A stretch of DNA of 64,000 nucleotides from Massilia sp. Root351 (GCF_001425045.1 NZ_LMDJ01000031.1:125768-189767), one strand, 5' to 3'; shown: positions 23,179-37,931, counted from the stretch's first letter. Program-made: numbers and translations. The notes: generated by a model from the sequence alone, not told the origin.

Positions 23179-24264
23179 CTAGGGGTGCAGGCGGCGTTGG
23201 AGGAGGGCGAGCACGGCGGCTTCTTCGGGGCTGAGGGCGTGCAGGTCGGCGCTGAATTCGCGTTCGGTGCTGGCGCGCAGCGCGGCCATGTCGCCGCCGT
23301 CGAGGTAGGCTTCGATGACGGCGGGGTGGACGTAGCATTTGCGGCAGATCGTGGGCGTGTTGCCGAGCTTTTGCGCCACCGCTTCGATCGCGCGCACGAT
23401 GTTTTTCTTGGCCTGCGCCTCGCTGTCGAAGCGCTCGAACTCTTGCAGCGCGAGCGCCGCCAGCACCGTGCCGTACCAGGTGCGGAAGTCTTTGGCGGTG
23501 TAGTCCTCGCCGCTGATGCTGCGCAGGTAGTCGTTGACGTCGGCCGAGCCTATGCTGTGCGTGGCGCCGTCGTCGCCAACGTACTGGAACAGCTCCTGGC
23601 CGGGCAGCTCGCGCGTGCGCCCGATGATGCGCGCCAGGCGCCGGTCATTGACCGTGACGCGGTGCTCCACGCCGCTCTTGCCCCGGAAGTGGAATTCGAC
23701 CGCGCTGCCGTCTATCCGCACGTGGCGGTTGCGCAGGGTGGTCAGGCCGAAGGATTTGTTTTCGCGCGCGTACTCTTCGTTCCCGACCCGCATCATCGTC
23801 ACTTGCAGCAGGTGCACCACGGTGGCCAGCACTTTTTCACGCGGCAGGCCGGGCAGGCCGAGGGCGGCGTCCACCGCCGCGCGGATGCCGGGCAGGGCGC
23901 GGCCGAAGGCGAGCATGCGTTCGTATTTCACGTCGTCGCGCACGCTGCGCCAGCGCGCGTGGTAGCGGTATTGCTTGCGCCCGCGCGCGTCGCGCCCGGT
24001 GGCCTGCAGGTGGCCGTTGGCCTGCGCGCAGATCCAAACCTGTTCCCAGGCTGGCGGGATGGCCAGCGCCCGGATGCGGGACAGCGTGGCGGCGTCGCGC
24101 ACCGGCTTGCCGCCGGCGTCCACATAGCGGAAGCCTGTGGCGCTGCGCCTGCGCGCAATGCCGGGCTGCTGGTCGCCCACGTAGCGCAGCCCGGCTGCCT
24201 TGGCCGCTGCGGGTGCGTCGGCCGGTGGCAGGGGACTGTTGGCGGAGGGCGTGTCGCGTTTCAT
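23179..24264 (-). CDS. DNA topoisomerase IB
   Basis: 361 residues, the size of the short bacterial (poxvirus-like) type IB enzymes. It relaxes supercoils through a 3'-phosphotyrosine. The active residues are present: RVGNEEYARENKSFGLTTLR (Arg/Lys), the KGKSG-like FRGKSGVEH hairpin, and nucleophile Tyr311 in RKCYVHPAVIE. It follows the 7TMR kinase gene by 81 bp on the same strand. The Pro/Ala-rich N-terminus (to about 25) is likely disordered. Confidence 0.93.
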   Translation of the reverse strand: MKRDTPSANSPLPPADAPAAAKAAGLRYVGDQQPGIARRRSATGFRYVDAGGKPVRDAATLSRIRALAIPPAWEQVWICAQANGHLQATGRDARGRKQYRYHARWRSVRDDVKYERMLAFGRALPGIRAAVDAALGLPGLPREKVLATVVHLLQVTMMRVGNEEYARENKSFGLTTLRNRHVRIDGSAVEFHFRGKSGVEHRVTVNDRRLARIIGRTRELPGQELFQYVGDDGATHSIGSADVNDYLRSISGEDYTAKDFRTWYGTVLAALALQEFERFDSEAQAKKNIVRAIEAVAQKLGNTPTICRKCYVHPAVIEAYLDGGDMAALRASTEREFSADLHALSPEEAAVLALLQRRLHP

Positions 24265-24345
24265 CGCTGTCCTTGTGAATGGATGAGACGATGGTAGGGG
24301 CTTTTCGGCGGGAATTCCGTTCCCTGCCGCACATAGTCCGGCGGC

Positions 24346-27384
<3,039 letters not shown>

Positions 27385-27460
27385 AGGTATCGCGCTGGGA
27401 TAGTAGAATGGCGTAAATCTTGCCTTATTCTAATCGACTATTCATGGAATCCCTATTTTG

Positions 27461-28087
27461 ATGATCGCTCCCGAACAAATAGTTGCCTTTCTCGCCGCCG
27501 CGGTGGTGATCACTGTGTCGCCCGGCCCGGACAACCTGATGGTGCTGGGCGTGGGCATGTCGCGCGGACGGCTCAAGGGCATGGTGTTCGGGCTGGGCTG
27601 CGCGCTGGGCTGCCTGACGCACACCCTGCTGGCCACGCTGGGCGTGAGCGCGCTGATTGCGGCCTCGCCGCTGGCGTTTACGGCGCTGAAGGTGCTGGGC
27701 GGGGTGTATCTGATCTGGCTGGGCTGGGGCGCGCTGCGCAGCCCGGGCGGCGCGCGCGTGGAGGGCGGCGGCTTGCCGGACGAATCGCTGCTGCGCCTGT
27801 TCGGCAAAGGGCTGTTTGCCAACAGTATCAATCCGAAAGTGGTGCTGTTCTTCCTGTCCTTCCTGCCGCAGTTCGTGGTGGCGGGCAACGGGCCGGTGAG
27901 CTGGCAGACTGCGCAGCTGGGCCTGCTGTTTACTTTGCAGGCGTGCGTGCTGTTCGGCTTGCTTGGCTATTTCTCGGGCGCCATCGGCAAATGGCTGAAC
28001 CGCAGCCCGCGCGCCGGGCTGTGGATGGACCGCGTGGCCGGCACCATTTTTGTGGGCCTGGGCATCCGCCTTATCGTGGCGCGCTGA
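27461..28087 (+). CDS. LysE/RhtB family exporter
   Basis: 208 residues, about six membrane segments. The SPGPDNLMVLGVGMSRGRLKG motif near residue 22 is the LysE/RhtB signature. It exports amino acids or homoserine-lactone-like compounds; the substrate is not predictable. ATG 27461 is preferred to the TTG just before it. The 3' end overlaps the convergent YceI gene by 17 bp. Confidence 0.9.
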   Translation: MIAPEQIVAFLAAAVVITVSPGPDNLMVLGVGMSRGRLKGMVFGLGCALGCLTHTLLATLGVSALIAASPLAFTALKVLGGVYLIWLGWGALRSPGGARVEGGGLPDESLLRLFGKGLFANSINPKVVLFFLSFLPQFVVAGNGPVSWQTAQLGLLFTLQACVLFGLLGYFSGAIGKWLNRSPRAGLWMDRVAGTIFVGLGIRLIVAR

Positions 28088-28817
28088 GTTTCCCGCCCAC
28101 CGCGCTGATGTTGAAGCTGAGCTCGAGCTCGTCCTGCACGGCGAGCGCGCCGCCCATCACCGAAAACGGCTTGATGCCGAAGTCGCTTTGCTTGAGCCTG
28201 AACGTGCCGCTGGCGCTGACGCTGTCGGCGCGCGCGGTCAGCGCCGCCGGGATGGCGTAGCGGCGCGTCACGCCGTGCAGCTTGATGTCGGCCTGCAAGG
28301 GGCCTTGCGGGGTGGTCACCGCTGTCACTTCCACATAGGGATATTTTTCCGCGTCCAGCACCTTGGTCAGCATATTGCTGCGGGTGCCGGCGATGGCGTC
28401 GGCCGTGGTGACGCTGGGCAGCCCGGTTTCGGCGCGCAGCGCGCTTTCATCCACGGTTAATTGGTCCAGGCGGAAGCGGAAGCTGGTACTGCCCGGCTGG
28501 CCGTCGGCGGGCGCCGCGGCCTGGCCTTCGATGTGGCGGCTGGCCACCACGTGGTCGTGGCCCAGCTTGGCGAACAGGCCGCCGCGCCGCACCACCACCA
28601 GGATGCGGGAATGGCGGGTGTCGATCTGCAGCGGACTGGCGGCGGGCGCCGGCTTGGCCGCCTGGGGCCGTGGGGCCGCCGCGGCCCTGGTCGGGGCTGG
28701 CGCCGGGACGGCGGCTGCGGCGGGCGGCGCTGCCGGCGGCGCAGGCGCACAGGCGCCCAGCAATACTGGCAGGAGAACGGCGGAGAATGTGCAGATTGCT
28801 AGTGGCTTTTTCGTCAT
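28071..28817 (-). CDS. YceI-family lipoprotein
   Basis: 248 residues. Lipobox LLGAC with lipidation Cys at residue 23, then an Ala/Pro-rich linker (24-62), then a YceI lipocalin-like barrel (about 63-248: DTRHSRILVVVRRGG, KLHGVTRRYAIPA, SDFGIKPFSVMGG). YceI proteins bind long isoprenoid or lipid chains in the periplasm. A Pho box lies 97 bp upstream, but its repeats point away from this gene. Confidence 0.87.
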   Translation of the reverse strand: MTKKPLAICTFSAVLLPVLLGACAPAPPAAPPAAAAVPAPAPTRAAAAPRPQAAKPAPAASPLQIDTRHSRILVVVRRGGLFAKLGHDHVVASRHIEGQAAAPADGQPGSTSFRFRLDQLTVDESALRAETGLPSVTTADAIAGTRSNMLTKVLDAEKYPYVEVTAVTTPQGPLQADIKLHGVTRRYAIPAALTARADSVSASGTFRLKQSDFGIKPFSVMGGALAVQDELELSFNISAVGGKLSAPR

Positions 28818-28913
28818 TGTGACTTTTCGAGAGTTTTGCCGGCATTGCTTTGTACTAATCTATGCCGGTGAGCATGAGTAAGCAAGAGCAACCATAGCAC
28901 CGATGACTGTGCG

Positions 28914-28931
28914 CTGTCATTTCCCTGTCAT
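28914..28931 (+). promoter_or_regulatory. Pho box (PhoB binding site), rightward
   Basis: CTGTCATTTCCCTGTCAT is two perfect 7-bp CTGTCAT repeats with a 4-bp spacer, the PhoB consensus. A partial third repeat (CTGTGCG, 28936-28942) keeps the 11-bp pitch. GATGAT at 28942-28947 fits a -10 element 10 bp after the box. The repeat direction predicts transcription to the right, where no protein gene is encoded. Confidence 0.65.
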
Positions 28932-28953
28932 AACGCTGTGCGATGATGGTGCT

Positions 28954-29015
28954 GCTCAAATCTCTCCCGATTTGGATCCCTTGGCCCGCAATGCAACACA
29001 TTGCGGGTTTTTTTT
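28954..29015 (+). ncRNA. Candidate PhoB-controlled small RNA, about 60 nt
   Basis: Predicted from the Pho box and -10 (start near 28954) to the terminator T-run at 29015. The first hairpin CAAATC/GATTTG (28957-28962 / 28969-28974) displays a C-rich loop TCTCCC that could pair with GGGAG-type ribosome-binding sites. The second hairpin is the terminator. No protein gene lies on this strand between 28087 and 31282. Existence and start site are inferred. Confidence 0.45.
28985..29015 (+). terminator. Strong rho-independent terminator
   Basis: CCCGCAATG (28985-28993) and CATTGCGGG (28999-29007) form a perfect 9-bp stem with a 5-nt loop, followed by eight T. The T-run is on the plus strand only, so it ends rightward transcription and is not the terminator of the leftward chemoreceptor gene. 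Confidence 0.88.
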
Positions 29016-29035
29016 GTCCGCGCAGTCGCGTACGC

Positions 29036-31003
29036 TTACCTGAGCTGGAACACGCGCACCACCTGCGCCAGCGCGGCCGCTTCCTGCTGCAGCGAAGCGG
29101 CCGCGGCGGCCGCCTGTTCCACCAGCGCCGCGTTCTGCTGCGTCACTTCGTCCATGCGCGTGATGGCCGTGCTGACCTGGGCGATGCCGGCGTTCTGCTC
29201 CTGGCTGGCGGCCGAGATCTCGGTCATGATGCCGGTCACGTGGGCCACGCTGGAGACCACTTCGTCCATGGTCGAGCCGGCCTGCTGCACCAGCTTGCTG
29301 CCGGCTTCGACCTGTTCGACCGAGGCGTTGATCAGCTCCTTGATTTCCTTGGCCGCCGCCGCGCTGCGCTGGGCCAGGTTGCGCACTTCGGAGGCCACCA
29401 CGGCGAAGCCGCGCCCTTGTTCGCCGGCGCGCGCCGCTTCCACGGCCGCGTTCAGCGCCAGGATGTTGGTCTGGAAGGCAATGCCGTCGATGACGCTGAT
29501 GATGTCGACGATTTTGCGCGAAGACTGGTTGATCGAGCCCATGGTGTCCACCACTTGCGACACCACCTGGCCGCCGCGCGCGGCCGTGTCGGACGCGGCC
29601 AGCGCCAGGCGGTTGGCTTGCTGCGCATTGTCGGCGTTCTGGCTCACGGTGGAGGTCAGCTGTTCCATGGCGGCGGCAGTCTCCTCCAGGTTGGAGGCTT
29701 GCTGCTCGGTGCGCTGGCACAGGTCCTGGTTGCCGGTGGCGATCTGGGTGGTGGCGGTGGCGATGTGCTCGGCGCCTTCGCGCACCTGGCCCACCACGCG
29801 CGACAGGTTGCCGCTGATGCCGTTCATCGCGCCGCACAGTTTGCCGATCTCGTCGTTGCTGTTGGTGGCCAGGTTGACCGTCAGGTCGCCCTCGGCGATG
29901 CGGCCGGCCGCGCCTTCGGCTTCGGCCAGCGGCCGCGTCACGTAGTTGCGCACCAGGACCATCAGCGCGAAGGCGAAGGCGCCCAGCGCGACAAAGCCGA
30001 ACAGCACGTAGCGGTTGCGCAGGCGCACCGCGTCCACCGTGATCTCCTCGGTGTAGGCGCCGCCGGCGATCACCCAGTTCCAGTCCGGGAAGGCGGTGTA
30101 GGCCACCACCTTTTCGCGCGCGCTGCTCTCGCCGGGGTTCAGCCACGGGTAGCGGATGATGCCTTGCTTCTTCTCCAGGATTTCCTTGATGAATTCGCGG
30201 CCGCCGGCGTCCTTGCTCTCGAGGATGTTGGCGCCTTCCTTGGCCGGGTGCACCACCAGGGTGCCGTAGTTCTTGCCCGGGGTGGAGTTGAGCACGTAGA
30301 AATAGCCGGTCTGGCCCACTTTGATGGCCTTGATCTTGTCCTTCAGCGCCTGCAGCGGGGCGCTGATATCGACGCCCACGAACAGGATGCCGATCACCTT
30401 GCCGCCGGCGTCGCGGATCGGATCGTAGCGCGTCATATAGGTCTTGCCGAACAGGGTGGCCAGGCCGGTGTAGTTTTCGCCTGCGCGCAGCTTGGCGTAG
30501 CCGGGGTGGGCCCGGTCCAGCACGGTGCCGATGGCGCGCTCGCCGTTCTCTTTTTTCAGCGAGGTCGAGACGCGCATGAAGTCCTCGCCGGCGGCGGCGA
30601 AGATGGTGGCCACGCTGCCGCTGTTGCGCTGGAATTTGTCGGGCACGCTGAAGTCCATATTGACCACCCGCTCGCCGTTCTTCAGCGTGGGCGCCGGCTT
30701 GCCATCGACCGGAGTGCTGGTGGCTTGGTCCAGCGTGAACTTGTCGTCGAAGGAGGCGGCCAGCATGCCGGCGTAGCCCGCCGTTTGCGCTTTCAGCGTG
30801 GAGTTGAAGATGTCCACCATGTCGGTCACGCCCTTCAGTTCCTGGCCGACGGCGTGGGTGCTGTTGTCTTCCAGCAGATTGGTGGTGGCGTTGCTGATCA
30901 TCAAGATCAGGATGCCGATGATGGCGCTGACCAGGCCGAAGGTGAACACGGTGATCTTGGCGCCGACGCCCCATTGGCGGGGATCGAATGTGAGCTTACG
31001 CAT
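29036..31003 (-). CDS. Methyl-accepting chemotaxis protein with Cache sensor
   Basis: 655 residues. TM1 about 17-38, periplasmic Cache-type sensor (about 45-320; the [20 protein letters not shown] and [15 protein letters not shown] segments are typical of Cache_3/Cache_2 fusions), TM2 about 331-352, HAMP (about 353-406) and a cytoplasmic signalling domain with the conserved tip [20 protein letters not shown]. No C-terminal NWETF-type pentapeptide for CheR docking was seen; it ends VVRVFQLR. Chemotaxis genes are not nearby, so it feeds a distant array. Confidence 0.92.
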   Translation of the reverse strand: MRKLTFDPRQWGVGAKITVFTFGLVSAIIGILILMISNATTNLLEDNSTHAVGQELKGVTDMVDIFNSTLKAQTAGYAGMLAASFDDKFTLDQATSTPVDGKPAPTLKNGERVVNMDFSVPDKFQRNSGSVATIFAAAGEDFMRVSTSLKKENGERAIGTVLDRAHPGYAKLRAGENYTGLATLFGKTYMTRYDPIRDAGGKVIGILFVGVDISAPLQALKDKIKAIKVGQTGYFYVLNSTPGKNYGTLVVHPAKEGANILESKDAGGREFIKEILEKKQGIIRYPWLNPGESSAREKVVAYTAFPDWNWVIAGGAYTEEITVDAVRLRNRYVLFGFVALGAFAFALMVLVRNYVTRPLAEAEGAAGRIAEGDLTVNLATNSNDEIGKLCGAMNGISGNLSRVVGQVREGAEHIATATTQIATGNQDLCQRTEQQASNLEETAAAMEQLTSTVSQNADNAQQANRLALAASDTAARGGQVVSQVVDTMGSINQSSRKIVDIISVIDGIAFQTNILALNAAVEAARAGEQGRGFAVVASEVRNLAQRSAAAAKEIKELINASVEQVEAGSKLVQQAGSTMDEVVSSVAHVTGIMTEISAASQEQNAGIAQVSTAITRMDEVTQQNAALVEQAAAAAASLQQEAAALAQVVRVFQLR

Positions 31004-31021
31004 GCTGGGTCCCCTGTCGGA

Positions 31022-31051
31022 TTGTTATTTTTTTACTTATGTTGATTTAAT
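31022..31051 (+). promoter_or_regulatory. Possible promoter of the second small RNA candidate
   Basis: TTGTTA (31022-31027), an 18-bp spacer, TTTAAT (31046-31051) on the plus strand, in an AT-rich stretch. Weak but suitably placed. Confidence 0.3.
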
Positions 31052-31057
31052 GAAGTT

Positions 31058-31213
31058 CTAAGCCTTGCCGGACGGATTGCTGGCAAAGTGTCACCTGTAG
31101 CGCGCGGCCTCCTCCGCGCGCCAGGTTGCCGTATCCCTTAGATGCGGCACGATATCCCCGCGCTCTAAAAAGCGTTTTGACCGGCTCCCTCCAAAGATCG
31201 CCGGTCTTTTTTT
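31058..31213 (+). ncRNA. Candidate structured small RNA, about 155 nt
   Basis: The region holds a very stable hairpin: ACCTG + GCGCGCGG (31093-31107, 2-nt bulge) pairs with CCGCGCGC + CAGGT (31114-31126) around a CCTCCT loop. It ends in a canonical terminator. No protein gene lies upstream on this strand. The GST gene has its own promoter-like sequence after the terminator (TTGTAC, TACACT), so this looks like a separate transcript. A GST leader with attenuation is the alternative. Confidence 0.35.
31179..31213 (+). terminator. Rho-independent terminator
   Basis: GACCGGC (31179-31185) pairs with GCCGGTC (31200-31206) around a 14-nt loop, followed by seven T (31207-31213). It lies 68 bp upstream of the first GST gene. 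Confidence 0.75.
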
Positions 31214-31281
31214 GCCCGTTGTACCGGACAACCCAGTTTCGCCTACACTGGCGTGCACTGCAACTAAAAAGGGGCGTTCCG

Positions 31282-31989
31282 ATGATAGACCTGTACACCG
31301 CAGCAACACCCAACGGCCACAAGATTTCGATCGCGCTGGAAGAACTGGCGCTGCCCTATGAAATGCACGTGCTGGACCTGGCGGCAAACGTGCAAAAAGA
31401 GCCATGGTTCCTGGCCATCAACCCGAACGGCCGCATCCCGGCCATCGTCGACCGCGCAGCCGATCACTTCGCCGTGTTCGAGTCCGGCGCCATCCTGGTC
31501 TACCTGGCCGAAAAGACCGGGCGCCTGATGCCGTCCGATGCCAAGGGCCGCTCGCAGGTGCTGCAATGGCTGATGTTCCAGATGGGCGGCGTCGGCCCCA
31601 TGATGGGTCAGGCCAATGTGTTCCACCGCTACTTCCCTGAAAAGATCCAGGCCGCCATCGACCGCTACCAGGGCGAGAGCAAGCGGCTGTTCCGCGTGCT
31701 GGACGGCCACCTGGCGCAGCACGAGTACCTGGCCGGCGACTATTCGATTGCCGACATCGCCAACTGGGCCTGGGTGCGCACGCACAGCTGGTCCGGCGTG
31801 GACGTGGACGGCCTGCCGCACCTGCAGCGCTGGCTGGCGCTGGTGGGCGAGCGGCCCGCTGTGCGGCGCGGCATCCAGTTGCCGCCGTCGAAACTGGATC
31901 GCGGCGCCAGCCCCGAAAAAGCCGAGCAATTTGCAGCCGAAGCGCGCAAAATGCTGGAAACCGGTCAATCACGCGAGCAAGGCGTCTAG
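31282..31989 (+). CDS. Glutathione S-transferase (Ure2p/YfcG-like)
   Basis: 235 residues. Thioredoxin-fold N-domain starting [21 protein letters not shown], with [12 protein letters not shown] and [15 protein letters not shown] (glutathione-binding cis-Pro and Glu-Ser), then a helical C-domain ([10 protein letters not shown]). The TPNGHK motif is typical of Nu-class/YfcG-type proteins with disulfide-bond reductase activity. Start 31282 gives the standard N-terminus; the frame to 31126 is spurious. The second GST follows after 3 bp. Confidence 0.9.
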   Translation: MIDLYTAATPNGHKISIALEELALPYEMHVLDLAANVQKEPWFLAINPNGRIPAIVDRAADHFAVFESGAILVYLAEKTGRLMPSDAKGRSQVLQWLMFQMGGVGPMMGQANVFHRYFPEKIQAAIDRYQGESKRLFRVLDGHLAQHEYLAGDYSIADIANWAWVRTHSWSGVDVDGLPHLQRWLALVGERPAVRRGIQLPPSKLDRGASPEKAEQFAAEARKMLETGQSREQGV

Positions 31990-31992
31990 AGC

Positions 31993-32613
31993 ATGAAACT
32001 GTACACGAGCGCGCGCGCGCCCAATCCCCGCCGGGTGGCGATGTTCCTGGCCGAGAAGGGCGTCAGCCTGGACACCCAGCTGATCGACCTGGGCAAGCTG
32101 GAGAACCGCAGCGAGGCCTTCCTGGCCAAGAATCCCTTCGGCCGCGTGCCGGTGCTGGAGCTGGACGACGGCCGCGTGCTGTGCGAAACGCGCGCCATCT
32201 GTTCCTATCTTGAAGGCGCTTTTCCCGAACCTAACCTGATGGGGGAGGGCTTCGAGGAGCGCGCGTTCATCGAGATGGCGGACCGCCGCGTGGAATTGCA
32301 CGTGTTCGCCGGCATTGCCAACTGCGTGCGCCACACGCACCCGGGCCTGGCGGCGCTGGAGCAGCCGCAGTTTCCGGAGTACGGCGCGGCGCAGGGCGAG
32401 AAGATGCGCGAGTGGGCGCGCTGGCTGGACCAGACCCTGGCCACGCAGCCATACGTGGCGGGGCAGCGCTTCACCATCGCCGACATCACGGCGTTCTGCG
32501 CCATGGAGTTCGCGCGCGGGCTGATGAAGTTCCGCCCGGGGGCGGAGGGCATGGAGCACCTGCAAGCCTGGCGCGACCGCGTCGCCGAGCGTCCCAGCGC
32601 GGCGGCGGGGTGA
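31993..32613 (+). CDS. Glutathione S-transferase family protein
   Basis: 206 residues. MKLYTSARAPNPRRVAMFLAE, NPFGRVPVLELDDG and LCETRAICSYLEGAFP make the glutathione site; FTIADITAFCAMEF is the C-domain signature. It is a different GST class from its upstream neighbour, with which it forms an operon, so the two are not a recent duplication. Substrate unknown; general detoxification is likely. Confidence 0.9.
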   Translation: MKLYTSARAPNPRRVAMFLAEKGVSLDTQLIDLGKLENRSEAFLAKNPFGRVPVLELDDGRVLCETRAICSYLEGAFPEPNLMGEGFEERAFIEMADRRVELHVFAGIANCVRHTHPGLAALEQPQFPEYGAAQGEKMREWARWLDQTLATQPYVAGQRFTIADITAFCAMEFARGLMKFRPGAEGMEHLQAWRDRVAERPSAAAG

Positions 32614-32623
32614 TCCCCGGGCC

Positions 32624-33427
32624 ATGAGCGCCGCGCGCCCGTCCGGCCGGTTCGCCACGCGGCGGCGGGTGCTGCGCGGGGCACTTTCCCTTGCCGGGAC
32701 AGCCAGCGCGGGCAGCACCGGTGCTGCTGCCGCTGCGCCGGCGGCGCCGGCGGCGGCTGTGCTCAAGGTGGTGATCTTTGCGCTGGTCCCGTTCGGCATG
32801 CTGGACGCGGCGGGCCAGCCGGCCGGCGTTGCGGTCGAGCTGCAGAAGGCGCTGGCGCAGGAAAGCGGTCTGCCGATGGCCATACAGCTGGTGCCCTATC
32901 CGCGCGCCATCGCCATGGTGGCGGCGGGCGACGCTGACCTGGTGTTCAGTTTCCAGAATCAGCAACTGCAGGCACATGCGCACACGCTAGGCATGATTGC
33001 CAGCGGCGACGTGGTGGTGGTCGGCCGCGCGGGCAGCCGCTATGGCAGCCGGGCCGATTTGCGCGGCAAGAAGCTGGGCCACATCCGAGGCGCGCACTAC
33101 GACGCGCAGCTGCAGTCCGATCCCGCCATCGCACGCTACGAGGCGGTCTCGTACGAACAAATGGTGAAGATGCTGGTGGAAGGACGCTTCGATGCGGTGC
33201 TGGGCGCGCGCCTGTCGATACTGCACACGCTGCGCCTGCTGGGCATGCCGCGCGGAAGGCTGGGGCCGGAGCTGGTGGTCGGCAGGCGGGACATGCTGGT
33301 CCACTACGCCAACAAGCGCTACGACCCGCAGATCGCCGCCAGGCTGGAGCGCGCGCTGGCCGCCATGCGCGCGCGCGGCACGGCGGCCGCGCTGATGAAA
33401 CCCTACGAGGACGGCAGCGCGCCGTAG
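32624..33427 (+). CDS. Periplasmic amino-acid-type binding protein (SBP_bac_3-like)
   Basis: 267 residues. The N-terminus has a Tat-like RRRVLRGALSLAG signal. The mature part shows the type 2 periplasmic-binding fold (LKVVIFALVPFGMLDAAGQP, GVAVELQKALAQ, MVAAGDADLVF). No permease or ATPase gene is adjacent, so it is an orphan receptor-like protein. It follows the GST pair after 10 bp and may be cotranscribed. Confidence 0.75.
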   Translation: MSAARPSGRFATRRRVLRGALSLAGTASAGSTGAAAAAPAAPAAAVLKVVIFALVPFGMLDAAGQPAGVAVELQKALAQESGLPMAIQLVPYPRAIAMVAAGDADLVFSFQNQQLQAHAHTLGMIASGDVVVVGRAGSRYGSRADLRGKKLGHIRGAHYDAQLQSDPAIARYEAVSYEQMVKMLVEGRFDAVLGARLSILHTLRLLGMPRGRLGPELVVGRRDMLVHYANKRYDPQIAARLERALAAMRARGTAAALMKPYEDGSAP

Positions 33428-33433
33428 CGCCCT

Positions 33434-36139
<2,706 letters not shown>

Positions 36140-36196
36140 GCGGTGCTCCAAGGATGATTTTTCAAGTGAGCAATGTAGCCGCATTGGGCAGCGCGG

Positions 36197-37039
36197 TCAA
36201 TGTGCGGCGTGTTGCACGGCGTCTTGTGCGCCATGCGGCTCAGGCATGGGGAGCAGCATGGTCAGCTTCAGGTCTTGGCGCCGGGCCAAATGCAGCGTTA
36301 CCTGCTGATAGCCCAGCGCGCCGCGTGCCGGATGCTGGAATCGGCGCACGCCGCCTTCGCGGCCCAGCACGTCCTGCAAGTTCCACAGTTCACGGAACTC
36401 GCAGCTGTCGCGTGCGAGTTCCGCGATCAGCGAGGCCAGCGGCTCCTGGCCGGCGTGCTGGGCCGTGTCGGCGCGGAATTCCGCCACCAGGCGCTGCGCG
36501 CGGTGCGGCCAGTCCACAATCAGGTTGCGCGCGGCGCGCTGGCAGAACATAAAGCGCAGCAGATTCGGTGGCCGGCCGTGCTGGTCCGCGCCGCCGTCCA
36601 GCCATCCGGCAAACAAGGCTGCGGCGTCCGCATTCCACGCGGCGGCATCCCATTGCAGGTCCAGCACGTAGGCTGGCGCTTGCACTGCCTGCACGATGGC
36701 GTCCAGCTCGCGCGCCGTGCCGTCTTCCTGTCCGCCATGCGCGCCATGCATGGCCCGCTGCGGGTCCAGCCGCTCGGCCAGGCTGAACAGGTACGCCCGC
36801 TCGGCGCCGCTCAGCTGCAGCACATCGGCCAGCCGCGCCAGCATCTGGGCGGAAGCTGCCACCTGCCGGCCCTGCTCCAGCCAGGTCAGCCAGGTAGGGC
36901 TGATCTCGCACAGCTGGGCCAGCTCTTCGCGCCGCAAGCCGGGCGTGCGGCGCCGCCCGCCGCCGGGCAAGCCCGCGCTTTGCGGACTGACGCGCTCGCG
37001 GTGGCTGCGGATGAATTCTCCCAGTTTATTGGTCGTCAT
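36197..37039 (-). CDS. XRE-family regulator with MmyB-like ligand domain
   Basis: 280 residues from ATG 37039. N-terminal helix-turn-helix: GRRRTPGLRREELAQLCEIS and WLTWLEQGRQVAAS, the standard signature of this class. A PAS-like MmyB domain follows (about 110-275: YVLDLQWDAAAWNADAAALF, PHRAQRLVAEFRAD), which binds fatty-acid-like ligands in known relatives. It is divergent from a methyltransferase gene that it probably controls. Other ATGs (37048, further up) are possible starts. Confidence 0.88.
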   Translation of the reverse strand: MTTNKLGEFIRSHRERVSPQSAGLPGGGRRRTPGLRREELAQLCEISPTWLTWLEQGRQVAASAQMLARLADVLQLSGAERAYLFSLAERLDPQRAMHGAHGGQEDGTARELDAIVQAVQAPAYVLDLQWDAAAWNADAAALFAGWLDGGADQHGRPPNLLRFMFCQRAARNLIVDWPHRAQRLVAEFRADTAQHAGQEPLASLIAELARDSCEFRELWNLQDVLGREGGVRRFQHPARGALGYQQVTLHLARRQDLKLTMLLPMPEPHGAQDAVQHAAH

Positions 37040-37062
37040 CGTGTGCATGGCAGCATTTATAC

Positions 37063-37093
37063 CAGGATAAGTTGTGGTCTTGTTACAGGATAA
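37063..37093. promoter_or_regulatory. Direct-repeat operator candidate between regulator and methyltransferase
   Basis: CAGGATAA occurs at 37063-37070 and again at 37086-37093, 23 bp apart (about two helical turns), in the 99-bp divergent gap. Likely binding site of the XRE regulator. Confidence 0.4.
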
Positions 37094-37138
37094 AAGCCCG
37101 CCTATTCTGCAACAACTCGTCCCTTCATGGAGAATTAA

Positions 37139-37912
37139 ATGCAACAACAAAGCTATGTAGCCCAGCAATTCGGCAATACCGCCAGCAGCTATCTGAGCAG
37201 CAGCGTCCACGCGCAAGGGGCGGACCTGGCGGCGCTGCACGCCATCGCCCAGGGCATGCCGGCGCCCCGTGTGCTGGACCTGGGCTGCGGCGCCGGCCAC
37301 GCCAGTTTCGCCGTGGCGCCGGCCGCGCAATCGGTGGTGGCCTACGATTTGTCAGCGCAAATGCTGGACGTGGTGGCTGCCGCAAGCCGGGAACGGGGCC
37401 TGCGGAATATCGGCACGCGCCAGGGGGACGTTGGCAAACTGCCGTTCGCCGACGCCAGTTTCGAGCTGGTGGTGACGCGCTTTTCCGCCCACCACTGGCC
37501 GGACGTGCAGGCTGCCCTGCACGAGGTGCGGCGGGTGCTGTGCGCCGGCGGCCGCCTTGTCGTCATCGATATCGTTGCGCCGCAAGCTGCGCTGTTCGAC
37601 AGCACGCTGCAGGCCGTGGAGCTGCTGCGCGATGGCTCGCACGTGCGCGACTACCGGGTGTGCGAATGGGGTGCCAAGCTGGGAAACGCCGGTTTCGCGC
37701 ATCAGTTGTCGCGCCAGTGGAAGCTGAGGATGCAGTTTGGCGAATGGGTGGCGCGCATGCGCACGCCCGAACTGCGTGTGCAGGCGATCCGCAGCCTGTT
37801 TGACACGGCGCCGGACGAGGCGCGCGCGTATTTCAGCGTGCAGGAGGACTATTCCTTCGACATCGACGCCGCCATGTTCGATGCCGTTTGCGCGCCGCAG
37901 GAGATTTACTGA
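37139..37912 (+). CDS. Class I SAM-dependent methyltransferase
   Basis: 257 residues. SAM-binding VLDLGCGAGHASFAVAP (motif I), VVAYDLSAQML (motif II), RQGDVGKLPFADASFELVVT and RVLCAGGRLVVIDIVAP (post-I to III), as in UbiE/small-molecule methyltransferases. A GGAG site precedes ATG 37139. The substrate is unknown. It is divergent from an XRE-MmyB regulator; this gene pairing is common for regulators that control their neighbour. Confidence 0.88.
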   Translation: MQQQSYVAQQFGNTASSYLSSSVHAQGADLAALHAIAQGMPAPRVLDLGCGAGHASFAVAPAAQSVVAYDLSAQMLDVVAAASRERGLRNIGTRQGDVGKLPFADASFELVVTRFSAHHWPDVQAALHEVRRVLCAGGRLVVIDIVAPQAALFDSTLQAVELLRDGSHVRDYRVCEWGAKLGNAGFAHQLSRQWKLRMQFGEWVARMRTPELRVQAIRSLFDTAPDEARAYFSVQEDYSFDIDAAMFDAVCAPQEIY

Positions 37913-37931
37913 CGGCGCCCGGGCCGCGCCG

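Noticed and set aside
28985-29015. Terminator of the chemoreceptor gene
   Set aside because: The T-run follows the stem on the plus strand only. Read leftward, the hairpin is followed by CCAAGGG, so it does not suit the minus-strand gene.
31004-31060. Flagellar sigma-28 promoter for the chemoreceptor gene
   Set aside because: I looked for TAAA-N15-GCCGATAA on the minus strand. TAAA elements exist but none has a properly spaced GCCGATAA-like partner.
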